Shown here in pieces: positions 1 through 7,426 of a stretch of 39,312 nucleotides of DNA (position 1 is its first letter; the number at the start of each line of letters is the position of its first letter). Origin of the DNA: a virus; the IMG/VR virus record IMGVR_UViG_3300043015_000828, positions 1 through 39,312 of that record. One strand, 5' to 3'. The notes under the pieces are model-generated. The model was not told the DNA's origin. It did no database searches and worked only from the letters and a program-made list of their open reading frames with translations. Both the position numbers and the translations under genes were made by a program.

Positions 1-160
1 GGAACACTTCAATCCAAACTTTAAAGTGAAATATGTGTCTGTGCTTGTATCCTAAAAAGGATACATCATATTCATCACCTGTTGCGGTTGCAGGGTTTGT
101 GTCTGCACCAGGGTAGTAATGTATACCCTCTTTACTAAATGTTACCCATATACTTCTCAT
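1..160 (-). CDS. Conserved phage hypothetical protein, 3' part outside window
   Basis: An open frame starts at the ATG at 160-158 and runs off the window edge, giving at least 53 residues. The visible protein begins MRSIWVTFSKEGIHYYPGA and contains an aromatic/basic patch, KHRHIFHFKVWIEVF. Its start codon overlaps the stop of the upstream gene by one base (TAATG), which argues for translational coupling in the same operon. No catalytic motif is recognised. The His-rich FHFKVWIEV stretch looks like a beta-strand core. Function unknown; whether it is full length cannot be judged here. Confidence 0.7.
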   Translation of the reverse strand, partial: MRSIWVTFSKEGIHYYPGADTNPATATGDEYDVSFLGYKHRHIFHFKVWIEVF

Positions 161-393
161 TAATCATCTACCTCCGGATCAAATGTATTATCATCTTTAT
201 ATGGATTGCCACCTTCATACCAACTTCCTTCTTTTTCTTCATCTAAAGGATTTGTAAGTATATCATGTCTTTCTATTAATGCTTTATCTTTCATATCTTC
301 CTCAGTAATATTGCACCAATTACACGGTTCACCATGTAATGTTTGTGTTGTGCCACTATTGCCACATTCATGTGTCCAAAACTTAGTCGTCAT
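160..393 (-). CDS. Small acidic hypothetical protein with zinc-finger-like N-terminus
   Basis: A 77-residue protein. The first 30 residues hold His8, Cys10, Cys24 and Cys27 (HECGNSG...EPCNWC), a spacing that could bind one zinc ion. The remainder is acidic and probably disordered, ending in DPEVDD. The start overlaps the end of the 58-residue gene upstream by 11 bases, and its stop overlaps the next gene's start by one base, so it sits inside a tightly packed operon. A strong sigma70 promoter lies about 120 bases upstream, within the preceding gene. The zinc binding is inferred from Cys/His spacing alone; function unknown. Confidence 0.7.
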   Translation of the reverse strand: MTTKFWTHECGNSGTTQTLHGEPCNWCNITEEDMKDKALIERHDILTNPLDEEKEGSWYEGGNPYKDDNTFDPEVDD

Positions 394-559
394 AAAGATA
401 TTCTAATATCTCTTCTGGAAATTCTGCACCATTTTTAACGCAAAATTTTACAATAATTTCAAAAAACTCTTGTATATCATCATAATCGCTAAAGTCACAA
501 TCCAAATCTACTGTAGTTATTATACCATCATTATCGGTACTTGTCAACTGTATTTTCAT
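383..559 (-). CDS. 58-residue acidic hypothetical protein
   Basis: Translating 559 to 383 gives an uninterrupted protein that starts MKIQLTSTDNDG and ends EEILEYLYDD. It is supported by packing: its ATG overlaps the upstream TGA as ATGA, and its stop lies 11 bases inside the next gene. It is strongly acidic, with one predicted amphipathic helix (DDIQEFFEIIVKFC). The coding sequence also contains a perfect TTGACA-17-TATAAT promoter. No family is recognised. Confidence rests on operon geometry and composition like its neighbours. Confidence 0.65.
   Translation of the reverse strand: MKIQLTSTDNDGIITTVDLDCDFSDYDDIQEFFEIIVKFCVKNGAEFPEEILEYLYDD
519..547 (-). promoter_or_regulatory. Consensus sigma70 promoter inside a small gene
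   Basis: On the minus strand TTGACA (547-542) and TATAAT (524-519) are separated by 17 bases, a full consensus match. It lies within the 58-residue gene and would transcribe the 77-residue gene and those beyond. No ATG follows at the six-base distance seen at other early promoters of this window, so a leadered transcript is expected. Confidence 0.6.
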
Positions 560-1068
560 TTTATTATTTCATCCTTGGTGTATTTGGTCCAGTCTGTAAA
601 TTGTTTTCTATCCATAAGTTCATGTACACTATGAGTCCACACACCTGGATTAGATTCGTTAAAACCTATATCATCTATTTTTAAAGTTGCATTATAATTA
701 AGTTCTTTTATAAATGGCAACTTAACACTTATCATTGGAATAAACGTACTTCTCTTACACCAATTATTAAGTAATACTTCTTCATGCAGGTTAATATCGT
801 AATCAAGAGTAACCCAAATGTCTGCGTCTAACAAAGTGTTAATAACAAATGTCCATTCTTTCCATTCTTCTTCACTGTCTGGTTTGAAACTCTGATTGGC
901 ACCTAAATAGATATGTGGGCATCCATTGTTTAATGCTCGTGCTAATATCTCTTTAGGATTTTGCACACCAATAACAAATAAAGTTCTTTGACCGTAAGCA
1001 GGACTATGCTCCACTTCAGTGCCAATAAAAAATTTTGTGTCATCAGTGTGACCTTCTCTATTCTTCAA
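556..1068 (-). CDS. Conserved hypothetical protein next to the TGT/DpdA-like gene (TTG start)
   Basis: A 170-residue protein. The start is TTG at 1068-1066, preceded by GGAG seven bases upstream, and it overlaps the end of the transglycosylase-like gene by 11 bases. No in-frame ATG exists near the N-terminus. The sequence alternates strands and helices (TLFVIGVQNPKEILARAL, HIYLGAN, DIWVTLDYD, PMISVKLPF), suggesting an alpha/beta or partial barrel fold. No radical-SAM cysteine triad or QueD-type zinc histidines are visible. Its overlap with the DpdA-like gene makes a joint role in base modification a reasonable but unproven inference. Confidence 0.7.
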   Translation of the reverse strand: MKNREGHTDDTKFFIGTEVEHSPAYGQRTLFVIGVQNPKEILARALNNGCPHIYLGANQSFKPDSEEEWKEWTFVINTLLDADIWVTLDYDINLHEEVLLNNWCKRSTFIPMISVKLPFIKELNYNATLKIDDIGFNESNPGVWTHSVHELMDRKQFTDWTKYTKDEIIK

Positions 1069-2644
1069 AGAATTGCTCCATCATTGCAGGGTCCATCATT
1101 ATATCATGAAAGTCTCTTTCTTGATCTTCAAATATTTCACTTGATCCAGTATCTTCTTCTTCAAAGAAAGCATTTACTGGTGCATCAGGATCTTCACTTT
1201 GAACTTTATATATACCAAAGTTAATTTGCTGTATAAGTTTATCATACTGATCAATCAGTTCATGTGGATTAGGACAAGCAGGATCTAATACTTCTTGTAC
1301 AAAACTGTCAAACGCAATTACGTCTGCAGGTACATAAGGAGATATGTCATTTGTTGCTTTACTTTTCTTATCATTTATAAAGTCTTTGTAAGACCAATTT
1401 ATTCTATGTTTTTCAATATCAACTAGTCTGTTTGCTTCTTGTACTGCTGATATATGATTAAACACACTATGCCCCATATATAAAATATAACTTAGTGTAT
1501 CCCAACTTGTAGAAGTTTTTTCTTTTGCTTTACCATTTCTATCTAAGTCACCTTCCGCCATACAACATAAGTCACCGATAGTAAGTCTATTCATAACAGG
1601 TGAATGACCAAAAGGTGCAGGAAGTTTAGAACCTTTAAATTTTTGATTATCAAATGCTCTATCCATAAAGTAACCAAATCTTTTGCCTTTATTCTCAAAT
1701 ATGTTGTATGCATAAGTTTGTCCATATGCTGTATTAACAAACGGTGATGCCGCATCAAACGATAGTGTGATGTTAGGTGAATCATGTTTACGCAACATTC
1801 TTTGAATACTGGTTAAGTGACATGCCCATTGCAGTCTGCCAGTACCAAGAAAGTGAATCCAGCCTTTGTCTTTAAGTAAACCATCTTCGCGGAGTTTTAG
1901 AATTCGCTTTAGCACACATCTCATATTACGCATGTTTATACCTGCAAATGCATAACCTTCTAGTGCTTTCGATTCATCTCCGTATACGTCTTTAACAAAT
2001 GCCGGATCACTGAAATGTTTAACTGCATCATACCAAACATCTGACGTATATTCATCAGAACCTGATAACACATTTAAAAATTTACACTTCTCTGGATTTC
2101 TATTCTTTAAAAAATAATCTAAGTTGAGAACTGATATATCTACTGTATCTTGGAAATCAGTAAGTCCTGTTTTTTCGCTATATGGTGGTGCCGCCGCAAA
2201 GCCTGGAATATCTAGTGTCATTGCCCAATCGGCTGTATGTTCTTCCCATTTAAGAATTTTCTCACACAATGCCAATCTTGCAGGATCATTAAGATCTTTG
2301 GCATTACTCCAATCCATTTTAAGTACACCAGTAGCAATCTGGAATCCACCTGAATCGCCTAGTATCATAGTTTTATTACGATCTCTGCCTTGAATCATGG
2401 CTTCATCTTTATCACTTTTAGTAGTGTCTAACATGGCATGACCAGCCGAATATAAACCATATGGATAGTGAAAATAACTATCATCTTTAAGAAAATCTAA
2501 ACCTGCAAGACCTTTTTCAAACCCTTCAATAGTTCTATACTCATCTGGGTTATCTAAAAACTTCTGTAATTGTTTTGTATAAAAACTACTAATAGCAGGT
2601 AAGTAGACTGCATAGTCGCTTTGTGTCTTGCCTAAATCACTCAT
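1058..2644 (-). CDS. tRNA-guanine transglycosylase-like / DpdA-type DNA base-exchange enzyme
   Basis: A 528-residue protein with ordered TGT-fold landmarks: DSGGFQ (97-102, with the first conserved Asp), TLDIP (143-147), GYAFAGI (230-236), IHFLGTG (263-269) and SFDAASP (295-301, candidate nucleophile Asp297). Queuine tRNA-ribosyltransferases exchange guanine for a 7-deazaguanine base. The phage and bacterial DpdA branch does this in DNA, protecting it from restriction. The length, the phage setting between the clamp and a small partner gene, and the lack of an obvious CxCxxC zinc site favour DpdA over true TGT. The deazaguanine synthesis genes (FolE, QueC/D/E) are not in this window. The transglycosylase fold is fairly sure; DNA as the substrate is inferred. 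Confidence 0.8.
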   Translation of the reverse strand: MSDLGKTQSDYAVYLPAISSFYTKQLQKFLDNPDEYRTIEGFEKGLAGLDFLKDDSYFHYPYGLYSAGHAMLDTTKSDKDEAMIQGRDRNKTMILGDSGGFQIATGVLKMDWSNAKDLNDPARLALCEKILKWEEHTADWAMTLDIPGFAAAPPYSEKTGLTDFQDTVDISVLNLDYFLKNRNPEKCKFLNVLSGSDEYTSDVWYDAVKHFSDPAFVKDVYGDESKALEGYAFAGINMRNMRCVLKRILKLREDGLLKDKGWIHFLGTGRLQWACHLTSIQRMLRKHDSPNITLSFDAASPFVNTAYGQTYAYNIFENKGKRFGYFMDRAFDNQKFKGSKLPAPFGHSPVMNRLTIGDLCCMAEGDLDRNGKAKEKTSTSWDTLSYILYMGHSVFNHISAVQEANRLVDIEKHRINWSYKDFINDKKSKATNDISPYVPADVIAFDSFVQEVLDPACPNPHELIDQYDKLIQQINFGIYKVQSEDPDAPVNAFFEEEDTGSSEIFEDQERDFHDIMMDPAMMEQFFEE

Positions 2645-2647
2645 AAT

Positions 2648-3394
2648 TTAACTCTTTGCAGGTAATAGATATGTATATTTTGCTAAACCACTGTCTACAA
2701 TAATTTGTAATAAACCTTGATCGTTTATGCTCATAACAACATTACTTGTTTTACTTAAATTTAAAATTTTAAGTACAATATCTAAAGGCCATCTCCAATC
2801 TTTAGTAACACTACCATCAATATCACTATTAATTAAAATTTTTGTTCTGTCACTTACGCCATCACCAATATGGAACCATAAACTAGTACCATCTGTCTTT
2901 GGACTAAAGTATTGTTCAAAGGCACCTAATACATTGTTAAAGTACTGTAAGTCTTTTAGATTCTTTTCACTAGGTATAATATTAATATCAAAATCAGCAC
3001 CTTTGAATTTAATACTTTTAAGTTGCTGGTTAATAACATCTTCTAGCATAAATCTATAATGTGCGTCATTACCTTCTGGACTTATAAATTCTACTTCAAC
3101 AGGAGTATCAACTCCATTACGATCTTGCCTTACAACTTTAATTGTAGCACCTTCTTCATCGAAGCCAGGATAGTTTAAGTCACCTTGTAAAATACCTAAT
3201 CTACTAAGTCCTATTGTAGAATCTACAAAGTCTGGGACCGCAGTATGTGTTTCGCCTTTAAAGATAACAGTTTTTTCAGCATCAACAGTTTCTACTTCTG
3301 TTTTATCTAATGTTCCTGTAATCTTTACCATGTCAAAGATGCCTAAGCCATGTGTATGTTTTAATACATCTTTTAAAATATCTTTAATTGCCAT
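2648..3394 (-). CDS. 45: T4 gp45-like DNA polymerase sliding clamp
   Basis: A 248-residue protein matching the size and layout of T4 gp45, the trimeric ring that tethers polymerase and, in T4, activates late transcription. Seen: an N-terminal helix followed by GIFDMVKITG, the central LGILQGDLNYPGF segment that parallels the gp45 LGILSLVND region, and a C-terminal strand-rich half. The start at 3394 is preferred over an ATG 15 bases upstream because GGAG lies nine bases before it. A perfect sigma70 promoter precedes it at 3421-3448. The polymerase gene lies immediately upstream, and the DpdA-like gene starts three bases after its stop. Confidence 0.85.
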   Translation of the reverse strand: MAIKDILKDVLKHTHGLGIFDMVKITGTLDKTEVETVDAEKTVIFKGETHTAVPDFVDSTIGLSRLGILQGDLNYPGFDEEGATIKVVRQDRNGVDTPVEVEFISPEGNDAHYRFMLEDVINQQLKSIKFKGADFDINIIPSEKNLKDLQYFNNVLGAFEQYFSPKTDGTSLWFHIGDGVSDRTKILINSDIDGSVTKDWRWPLDIVLKILNLSKTSNVVMSINDQGLLQIIVDSGLAKYTYLLPAKS

Positions 3395-3420
3395 ATTGTT
3401 TTTCTCCAAGAATATAACTT

Positions 3421-3448
3421 ATTATACATGTTTATTTAGATTTGTCAA
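3421..3448 (-). promoter_or_regulatory. Consensus early (sigma70) promoter of the clamp gene
   Basis: TTGACA (3448-3443) and TATAAT (3426-3421) on the minus strand are separated by 16 bases. Unlike most early promoters here, the start codon lies about 26 bases beyond the -10 box and has a GGAG ribosome-binding site, so the clamp mRNA has a normal leader. Confidence 0.85.
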
Positions 3449-3479
3449 GGTTTTTATTGCCATTTTTTTCGATTTCTTT

Positions 3480-6164
3480 TTAGAAATCAAAAAATGCTTG
3501 TAAAGTTTCACTTTCATTCATTCTATCTAAATCAAAGTTCATTGCGCCTAACACATTATGTAATTTTTTATCTAATACTGCTTCTTCCATACCATCTTCA
3601 TCAAACGGCAAATCTTTAAACCACTGTGGCAGTTTAAGTTCATCTGTAGGATATGCTACACTCGTATACCCCATTGGATTATTCTTAAGTCTACACACAA
3701 TAACTTTAGCACCATCAGTAACTGGCATACTATAGTTGTCGCTGTTTGCTTTTTTAAGATTGTTCCAATTAATACTTGCTCTAACATGGCCTGGAATCAT
3801 ATTACTTTTGCCTTCATTTTTTACTGCTTCTAACTTATGCAGTCTATAGTTTTCTGGTACTGATGCTTGTTCTAACAACTTCTGTGTGTACATAGTTAAG
3901 TTGTTACATCTTTTAGGCATACCTTTGAGCCACGGGTCTAAACTTTTAAACTCTGCTTTGAGTTCTTTTATTCTTGCAATAACTTTGTCTTCACCTTCTG
4001 CATTAAGCGACATAAGTAGTAATTCTTCTAACCAATCTTGCACAAACTCTGGAGTATCTGATCTTTTGATATCTAACCCCATGATCTTTAGTTTGCCACC
4101 TTCTGGACGCCAACCTTCTAAGTCCAATACATTAATTGCATATCTTTTCTTTGTAATAAAAAGACCTGATCTACCAACTACCTCTCTACCTGCTTTCATA
4201 ACTTGTCCTGCTACTAACGGAACATTAAATGTGTCTTTTAACCATTGAGGGAATGTATCACTAACAGTATCTGAAATATGATCATATAACTTAGTAGCAC
4301 TTTCTAAATTTAATTCTTCGCCTTCTGGCAAGGCACTAGTGGCAGTAAAGTATACAGAGTCAGTATCACCGTAAATAATTGTATCTCCGGTATGATCATA
4401 TTTACCAGTGAGCATTTTATTTGTTTCTGCACCCATATGTTTTGTAATCATTCTGCCTGTAAGTGTAGTACTCTGACCAATACGTTTATCAAAGAACCTA
4501 CAGCCTGGATTCAATATCGCACCATACAAACTGTTCAAGTTAATCTTTTTAACCAATTGCCTCTTATCCCAAAATGCCTTCTCGGCATCAGTAGTTGCCT
4601 CTTTCTTTTTGGCCTGTAGTTCTTGCCTTTCTGCATACCAACGCTCTAACAAACCAGGCACAATGCCTTGCACATCAGTTGTAAATATTGTACCATTAGC
4701 ACTAATGTTCCATGGTTGGCCGCTATTGAATACTAAGTTATATACGTCAGCACCTGTTACTTCATGTGTAGTACCATCTTCCATGTCTAAATGCATTGTA
4801 TGATTAACATCTTTGGCCATAGTCATTTCATATTCATTGCTACCGAACTTACCTAACCAAGCATCTGCAAATGATTTCTTTTCTAATGAAATCTTTTCAT
4901 TTATTTCTTGTTCTGTATAATCTTGTCTAAGTTGTCCTACAATCGTTTCTGCACCCATGTTCAATGCTCTGAACACACTAGGGTATAGACTGTTTAAGTC
5001 CATACTGCCTATCCACTCATGGAATCCTTTTTTAGGAAAAGCCACATAGGCACCTGCCGCTGTAGTATCTTCTTCAGGTACACGTTTTCTATCTGGTACA
5101 ACCATATTGCGTCTATGTGCTTCATTAATAATTGCTTGTTCTGTAGTTGCCACAGCACCCATTGTTACAGGAAGTAATACAGTATTGTCATGTGCAATAG
5201 TGTTAGCCAAGTCAATGAACTGTAGTTTTTGATCTAACTTATGTAATAAAATTGTGTCTTGAATATTATACTCTAAAAACTTGAGAAAGTCGTGATTGTA
5301 AAGTCTATCCAACGAACCTTCATAGGCTACCTTCTTCTCACCTATTTCCATTTCACCGATATAGTCTAGTCTGTAACTGTGTCGCTCTTCATAGTTATAC
5401 TTTCTATACAGTTGTAAATAGTCTAAATGTACACGACCTACTAGGTCATAACTAACATTTTCGTTACCATACTGCTCAAACTTTCTTTCTTTAGGCAACT
5501 TGTTCATAAGGCACATACGTCTAGTCTGTGCTTTACCTAACGTTCTAATTATACGATTCATTGTGTAAGGAATATCGTAACCTTCTGAATTCCAACCACT
5601 TAGTACATCTGCATCTTCTATAAGATCTAGAAATGTTTCTAACATCTCTGCTTCAGTCCTATATAAGATAACTTCTGGAAGTTCTGTTGCAATTTCTTGT
5701 GCTTGTTCCCAAGTTAAAGTCTTAGGAGGAACTGCTAAACATATCATTGCATCCATCCAATCTAAATAAACACCTATTGCAGTAATTGGTGTAAAGGGAT
5801 CGTTAGGTGAACTATATCCACGTTGTGGATCAAAGTCTACCTCAATATCAAAAAATGCTGTATGCAGTTTGGGAGGTTCTGCTCCGTTGAAATGCTTTGC
5901 TAGTGTTTTATTGATTGGCCTAACATCACTTTCATACAATCCGTTGTGTTTATTAATGCCAACATTTTTTCTAAAATCTTTTTCTGATTTACACCTAACT
6001 TCAGATACTGATTCCCCATATATACTCTTATGCTTACCTCTAGGATCTTTATAAAAAAAGTTGTATTCAGGTTGTAATTCTGTGTAGATTCTTTTGCCGT
6101 CAACACGCTCGACAACTGTAATAATGTCCTTAGTTTTATCGTGGAAGGCGTCTACATAACTCAT
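3480..6164 (-). CDS. 43: T4 gp43-like family B replicative DNA polymerase
   Basis: An 894-residue protein, almost the length of T4 gp43. The 3'-5' exonuclease motifs are complete: DIE (106-108), NSEGYD (192-197) and YNIQD (299-303). The polymerase motifs are complete: A, DLNSLYPS (389-396); B, KKINLNSLYG (539-548); C, YGDTDS (598-603) with both catalytic aspartates. It should copy the phage genome with the gp45 clamp and gp44 loader also encoded here. A promoter TTGACT-17-TACAAT ends six bases before the ATG, so translation is probably from a leaderless mRNA with no Shine-Dalgarno. No truncation or inserted intein is seen. Confidence 0.97.
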   Translation of the reverse strand: MSYVDAFHDKTKDIITVVERVDGKRIYTELQPEYNFFYKDPRGKHKSIYGESVSEVRCKSEKDFRKNVGINKHNGLYESDVRPINKTLAKHFNGAEPPKLHTAFFDIEVDFDPQRGYSSPNDPFTPITAIGVYLDWMDAMICLAVPPKTLTWEQAQEIATELPEVILYRTEAEMLETFLDLIEDADVLSGWNSEGYDIPYTMNRIIRTLGKAQTRRMCLMNKLPKERKFEQYGNENVSYDLVGRVHLDYLQLYRKYNYEERHSYRLDYIGEMEIGEKKVAYEGSLDRLYNHDFLKFLEYNIQDTILLHKLDQKLQFIDLANTIAHDNTVLLPVTMGAVATTEQAIINEAHRRNMVVPDRKRVPEEDTTAAGAYVAFPKKGFHEWIGSMDLNSLYPSVFRALNMGAETIVGQLRQDYTEQEINEKISLEKKSFADAWLGKFGSNEYEMTMAKDVNHTMHLDMEDGTTHEVTGADVYNLVFNSGQPWNISANGTIFTTDVQGIVPGLLERWYAERQELQAKKKEATTDAEKAFWDKRQLVKKINLNSLYGAILNPGCRFFDKRIGQSTTLTGRMITKHMGAETNKMLTGKYDHTGDTIIYGDTDSVYFTATSALPEGEELNLESATKLYDHISDTVSDTFPQWLKDTFNVPLVAGQVMKAGREVVGRSGLFITKKRYAINVLDLEGWRPEGGKLKIMGLDIKRSDTPEFVQDWLEELLLMSLNAEGEDKVIARIKELKAEFKSLDPWLKGMPKRCNNLTMYTQKLLEQASVPENYRLHKLEAVKNEGKSNMIPGHVRASINWNNLKKANSDNYSMPVTDGAKVIVCRLKNNPMGYTSVAYPTDELKLPQWFKDLPFDEDGMEEAVLDKKLHNVLGAMNFDLDRMNESETLQAFFDF

Positions 6165-6170
6165 ACTTGT

Positions 6171-6199
6171 ATTGTACAGCAGATTAGTGCTGAAGTCAA
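6171..6199 (-). promoter_or_regulatory. Early promoter giving a leaderless polymerase mRNA
   Basis: TTGACT (6199-6194), a 17-base spacer and TACAAT (6176-6171) on the minus strand. Only six bases (ACAAGT) separate the -10 box from the ATG, which places +1 at or beside the A of the start codon. Confidence 0.75.
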
Positions 6200-6206
6200 A
6201 TGATTA

Positions 6207-6473
6207 TTAAAGGGTTTTACCAACGACTTCTAAAATTGTTTCTAATTCGTCAAAGTTATTACGTTCATCTGTAAACTTAGCCTTATGTGCAACTTTTACG
6301 GCTTTCATTAAAATGCTTGGTTTTAATTGCATTTCTTCTGCTATAGCCTTTACAGTATCACGTAAGCCTTCATTTAGAGCATCTACTTCGTAAAGTACTT
6401 GGTCGCCTTCTTGAATTAATTTTTTAAGTCTTGCGATTTCTTCTTGATTGAATGTTTTGTTGAATCCTGACAT
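6207..6473 (-). CDS. dsbA: DsbA-like double-stranded DNA-binding protein
   Basis: An 88-residue protein resembling T4 DsbA and its marine-phage relatives. The N-terminal helix has EEIARLKKLIQEG. The middle contains LNEGLRDTVKAIAEEMQLKPS, close to the conserved core of the family, followed by a basic helix (VKVAHKAKF). In T4, DsbA binds near late promoters and modulates late transcription. Here the gene has AGAGGT as ribosome-binding site, an early sigma70 promoter and a late-type box upstream, so both phases may supply it. It lies just upstream of the polymerase gene. Identification rests on length and the central motif. Confidence 0.72.
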   Translation of the reverse strand: MSGFNKTFNQEEIARLKKLIQEGDQVLYEVDALNEGLRDTVKAIAEEMQLKPSILMKAVKVAHKAKFTDERNNFDELETILEVVGKTL

Positions 6474-6498
6474 ATTTACCTCTTTGTATCAACATTAA

Positions 6499-6506
6499 TA
6501 TTTATT
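6499..6506 (-). promoter_or_regulatory. Late promoter-like box AATAAATA before dsbA
   Basis: The minus strand reads AATAAATA, one base from the T4 late consensus TATAAATA, 25 bases upstream of the dsbA start. It lies downstream of an early promoter for the same gene, suggesting successive early and late use. Confidence 0.45.
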
Positions 6507-6517
6507 TGTGTTGTAAC

Positions 6518-6546
6518 AGTATAACAGGTATTATCGGCTAAGTCAA
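6518..6546 (-). promoter_or_regulatory. Early sigma70 promoter for dsbA
   Basis: TTGACT (6546-6541), a 17-base spacer and TATACT (6523-6518) on the minus strand, in the short gap after the upstream gene's stop. The resulting transcript has a leader of about 38 bases that contains the late box and the ribosome-binding site. Confidence 0.7.
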
Positions 6547-6549
6547 CTG

Positions 6550-6753
6550 TTATTTGAGGTTTATATTAATATCTAAAGGTTCAGATATAGTTGGAGTAGT
6601 TTTATCGGTTGGTATATTAAATGTTAATACACCTTTGTATCCTGGAAAAGGTTGAAAAGTAATTTGTTCTAAGATGTTTCTATCAGTAACCCTATTATTA
6701 TTTTCATCAAATGCAACAAATTCGTTGTCCACGTAATGGACGGTTATGATCAT
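6550..6753 (-). CDS. Small hypothetical protein
   Basis: A 67-residue protein, MIITVHYVDNEFVAFDENN..., with strand-rich character (ITFQPFPGYKGVLTFNIPTD). Its ATG overlaps the stop of the 102-residue gene by four bases, indicating coupled translation. No Cys/His cluster, membrane segment or known motif is seen. The two early/late promoters of dsbA begin right after its stop, so it is the last gene of its own transcription group. Confidence 0.6.
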   Translation of the reverse strand: MIITVHYVDNEFVAFDENNNRVTDRNILEQITFQPFPGYKGVLTFNIPTDKTTPTISEPLDININLK

Positions 6754-7058
6754 ACTTCTACTGATGCTTCAAATGTAAATTGTATATCTTCGAACTCATC
6801 AAAAAGAACTTCTGATATTTTATCGCCTTCTTCTGCATCAATCTCGTCTACAAGAATAATTTCATATATCCACATATCGCCTTCAGAATCTTCGCTGGTA
6901 TAACCAATAACTTCTATACCAACTTGTTCTTTTTCTTCATCGTATGCAGTAAGTACTTTTGTTGGTACAACACTTTGCACAATGTCGTGATACACAATAA
7001 CGTCCTCATCACTGAGTTCTTCTCGTGTCAACATTCTTACAAAGTGTTTAGTGAACAT
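6750..7058 (-). CDS. Acidic hypothetical protein
   Basis: A 102-residue, strongly acidic protein (many Glu/Asp; for example EEKEQVGIEVIGYTSEDSEGD). It has alternating hydrophobic strands (MWIYEIILVDEI) and no membrane segment. It follows the EF-hand membrane protein by five bases and overlaps the next gene by four, so all three probably share the late promoter at 7419-7426. A DNA-mimic role is possible from its charge but is pure speculation; the function is unrecognised. Confidence 0.6.
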   Translation of the reverse strand: MFTKHFVRMLTREELSDEDVIVYHDIVQSVVPTKVLTAYDEEKEQVGIEVIGYTSEDSEGDMWIYEIILVDEIDAEEGDKISEVLFDEFEDIQFTFEASVEV

Positions 7059-7063
7059 ATAAT

Positions 7064-7393
7064 TTACTTACCTTTAGCAAATGCTTGAGCACCAAAGAAT
7101 GCGGCAACAATACCTGCTACTGCTACAAAGTATGTTGGTGCCATACTGCCTAGTGTTTTTTGTGCTTCATCTAAGCCGGCTAAACTTGCAACTACAACCG
7201 CAAACGGATATAATAGCATTCCAAATAATGAGAACCATGCCATCTTACGTTGGGCATCTCTCATAGCATCTGCGTCTTCTAATTCTTTACGTTTAAATTC
7301 GAGGTACATAGCCTCTTCTGCTTTTGACACTTTACCATCTCCGTTTGTATCGGCAGGATGGTGTGTCGCTGTTTTGGTTACTTCTTCTGTCAT
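7064..7393 (-). CDS. Two-helix membrane protein with an EF-hand calcium-binding loop
   Basis: A 109-residue protein. Residues 15-26 form a textbook EF-hand loop, with Asp15, Asn17, Asp19, Gly20, Ser23 and Glu26 at the calcium-ligand positions. A charged helix follows (27-50), then two hydrophobic segments at about 52-74 and 84-104 ending in a basic tail (FAKGK). It is preceded by GGTAGGAG and a late box at 7419-7426, so it should be made late. Size and two membrane helices are compatible with a holin, but the cytoplasmic or periplasmic calcium site is unusual for one. The real role is unknown. Confidence 0.75.
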   Translation of the reverse strand: MTEEVTKTATHHPADTNGDGKVSKAEEAMYLEFKRKELEDADAMRDAQRKMAWFSLFGMLLYPFAVVVASLAGLDEAQKTLGSMAPTYFVAVAGIVAAFFGAQAFAKGK

Positions 7394-7418
7394 GTAATAC
7401 TCCTACCTATTGTAGTAG

Positions 7419-7426
7419 TATTTATC
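7419..7426 (-). promoter_or_regulatory. Late promoter box GATAAATA
   Basis: GATAAATA on the minus strand, 26 bases upstream of the EF-hand membrane gene, with a GGTAGGAG ribosome-binding site between them. It overlaps the stop codon of the upstream 220-residue gene. Confidence 0.65.

Noticed and set aside
3471-3488. Hairpin GATTTCT/AGAAATC at the polymerase stop as a terminator
   Set aside because: On the minus strand it is followed by A-rich sequence, not a T-run, and the clamp promoter follows closely. It may stabilise the mRNA end but is not a convincing terminator.
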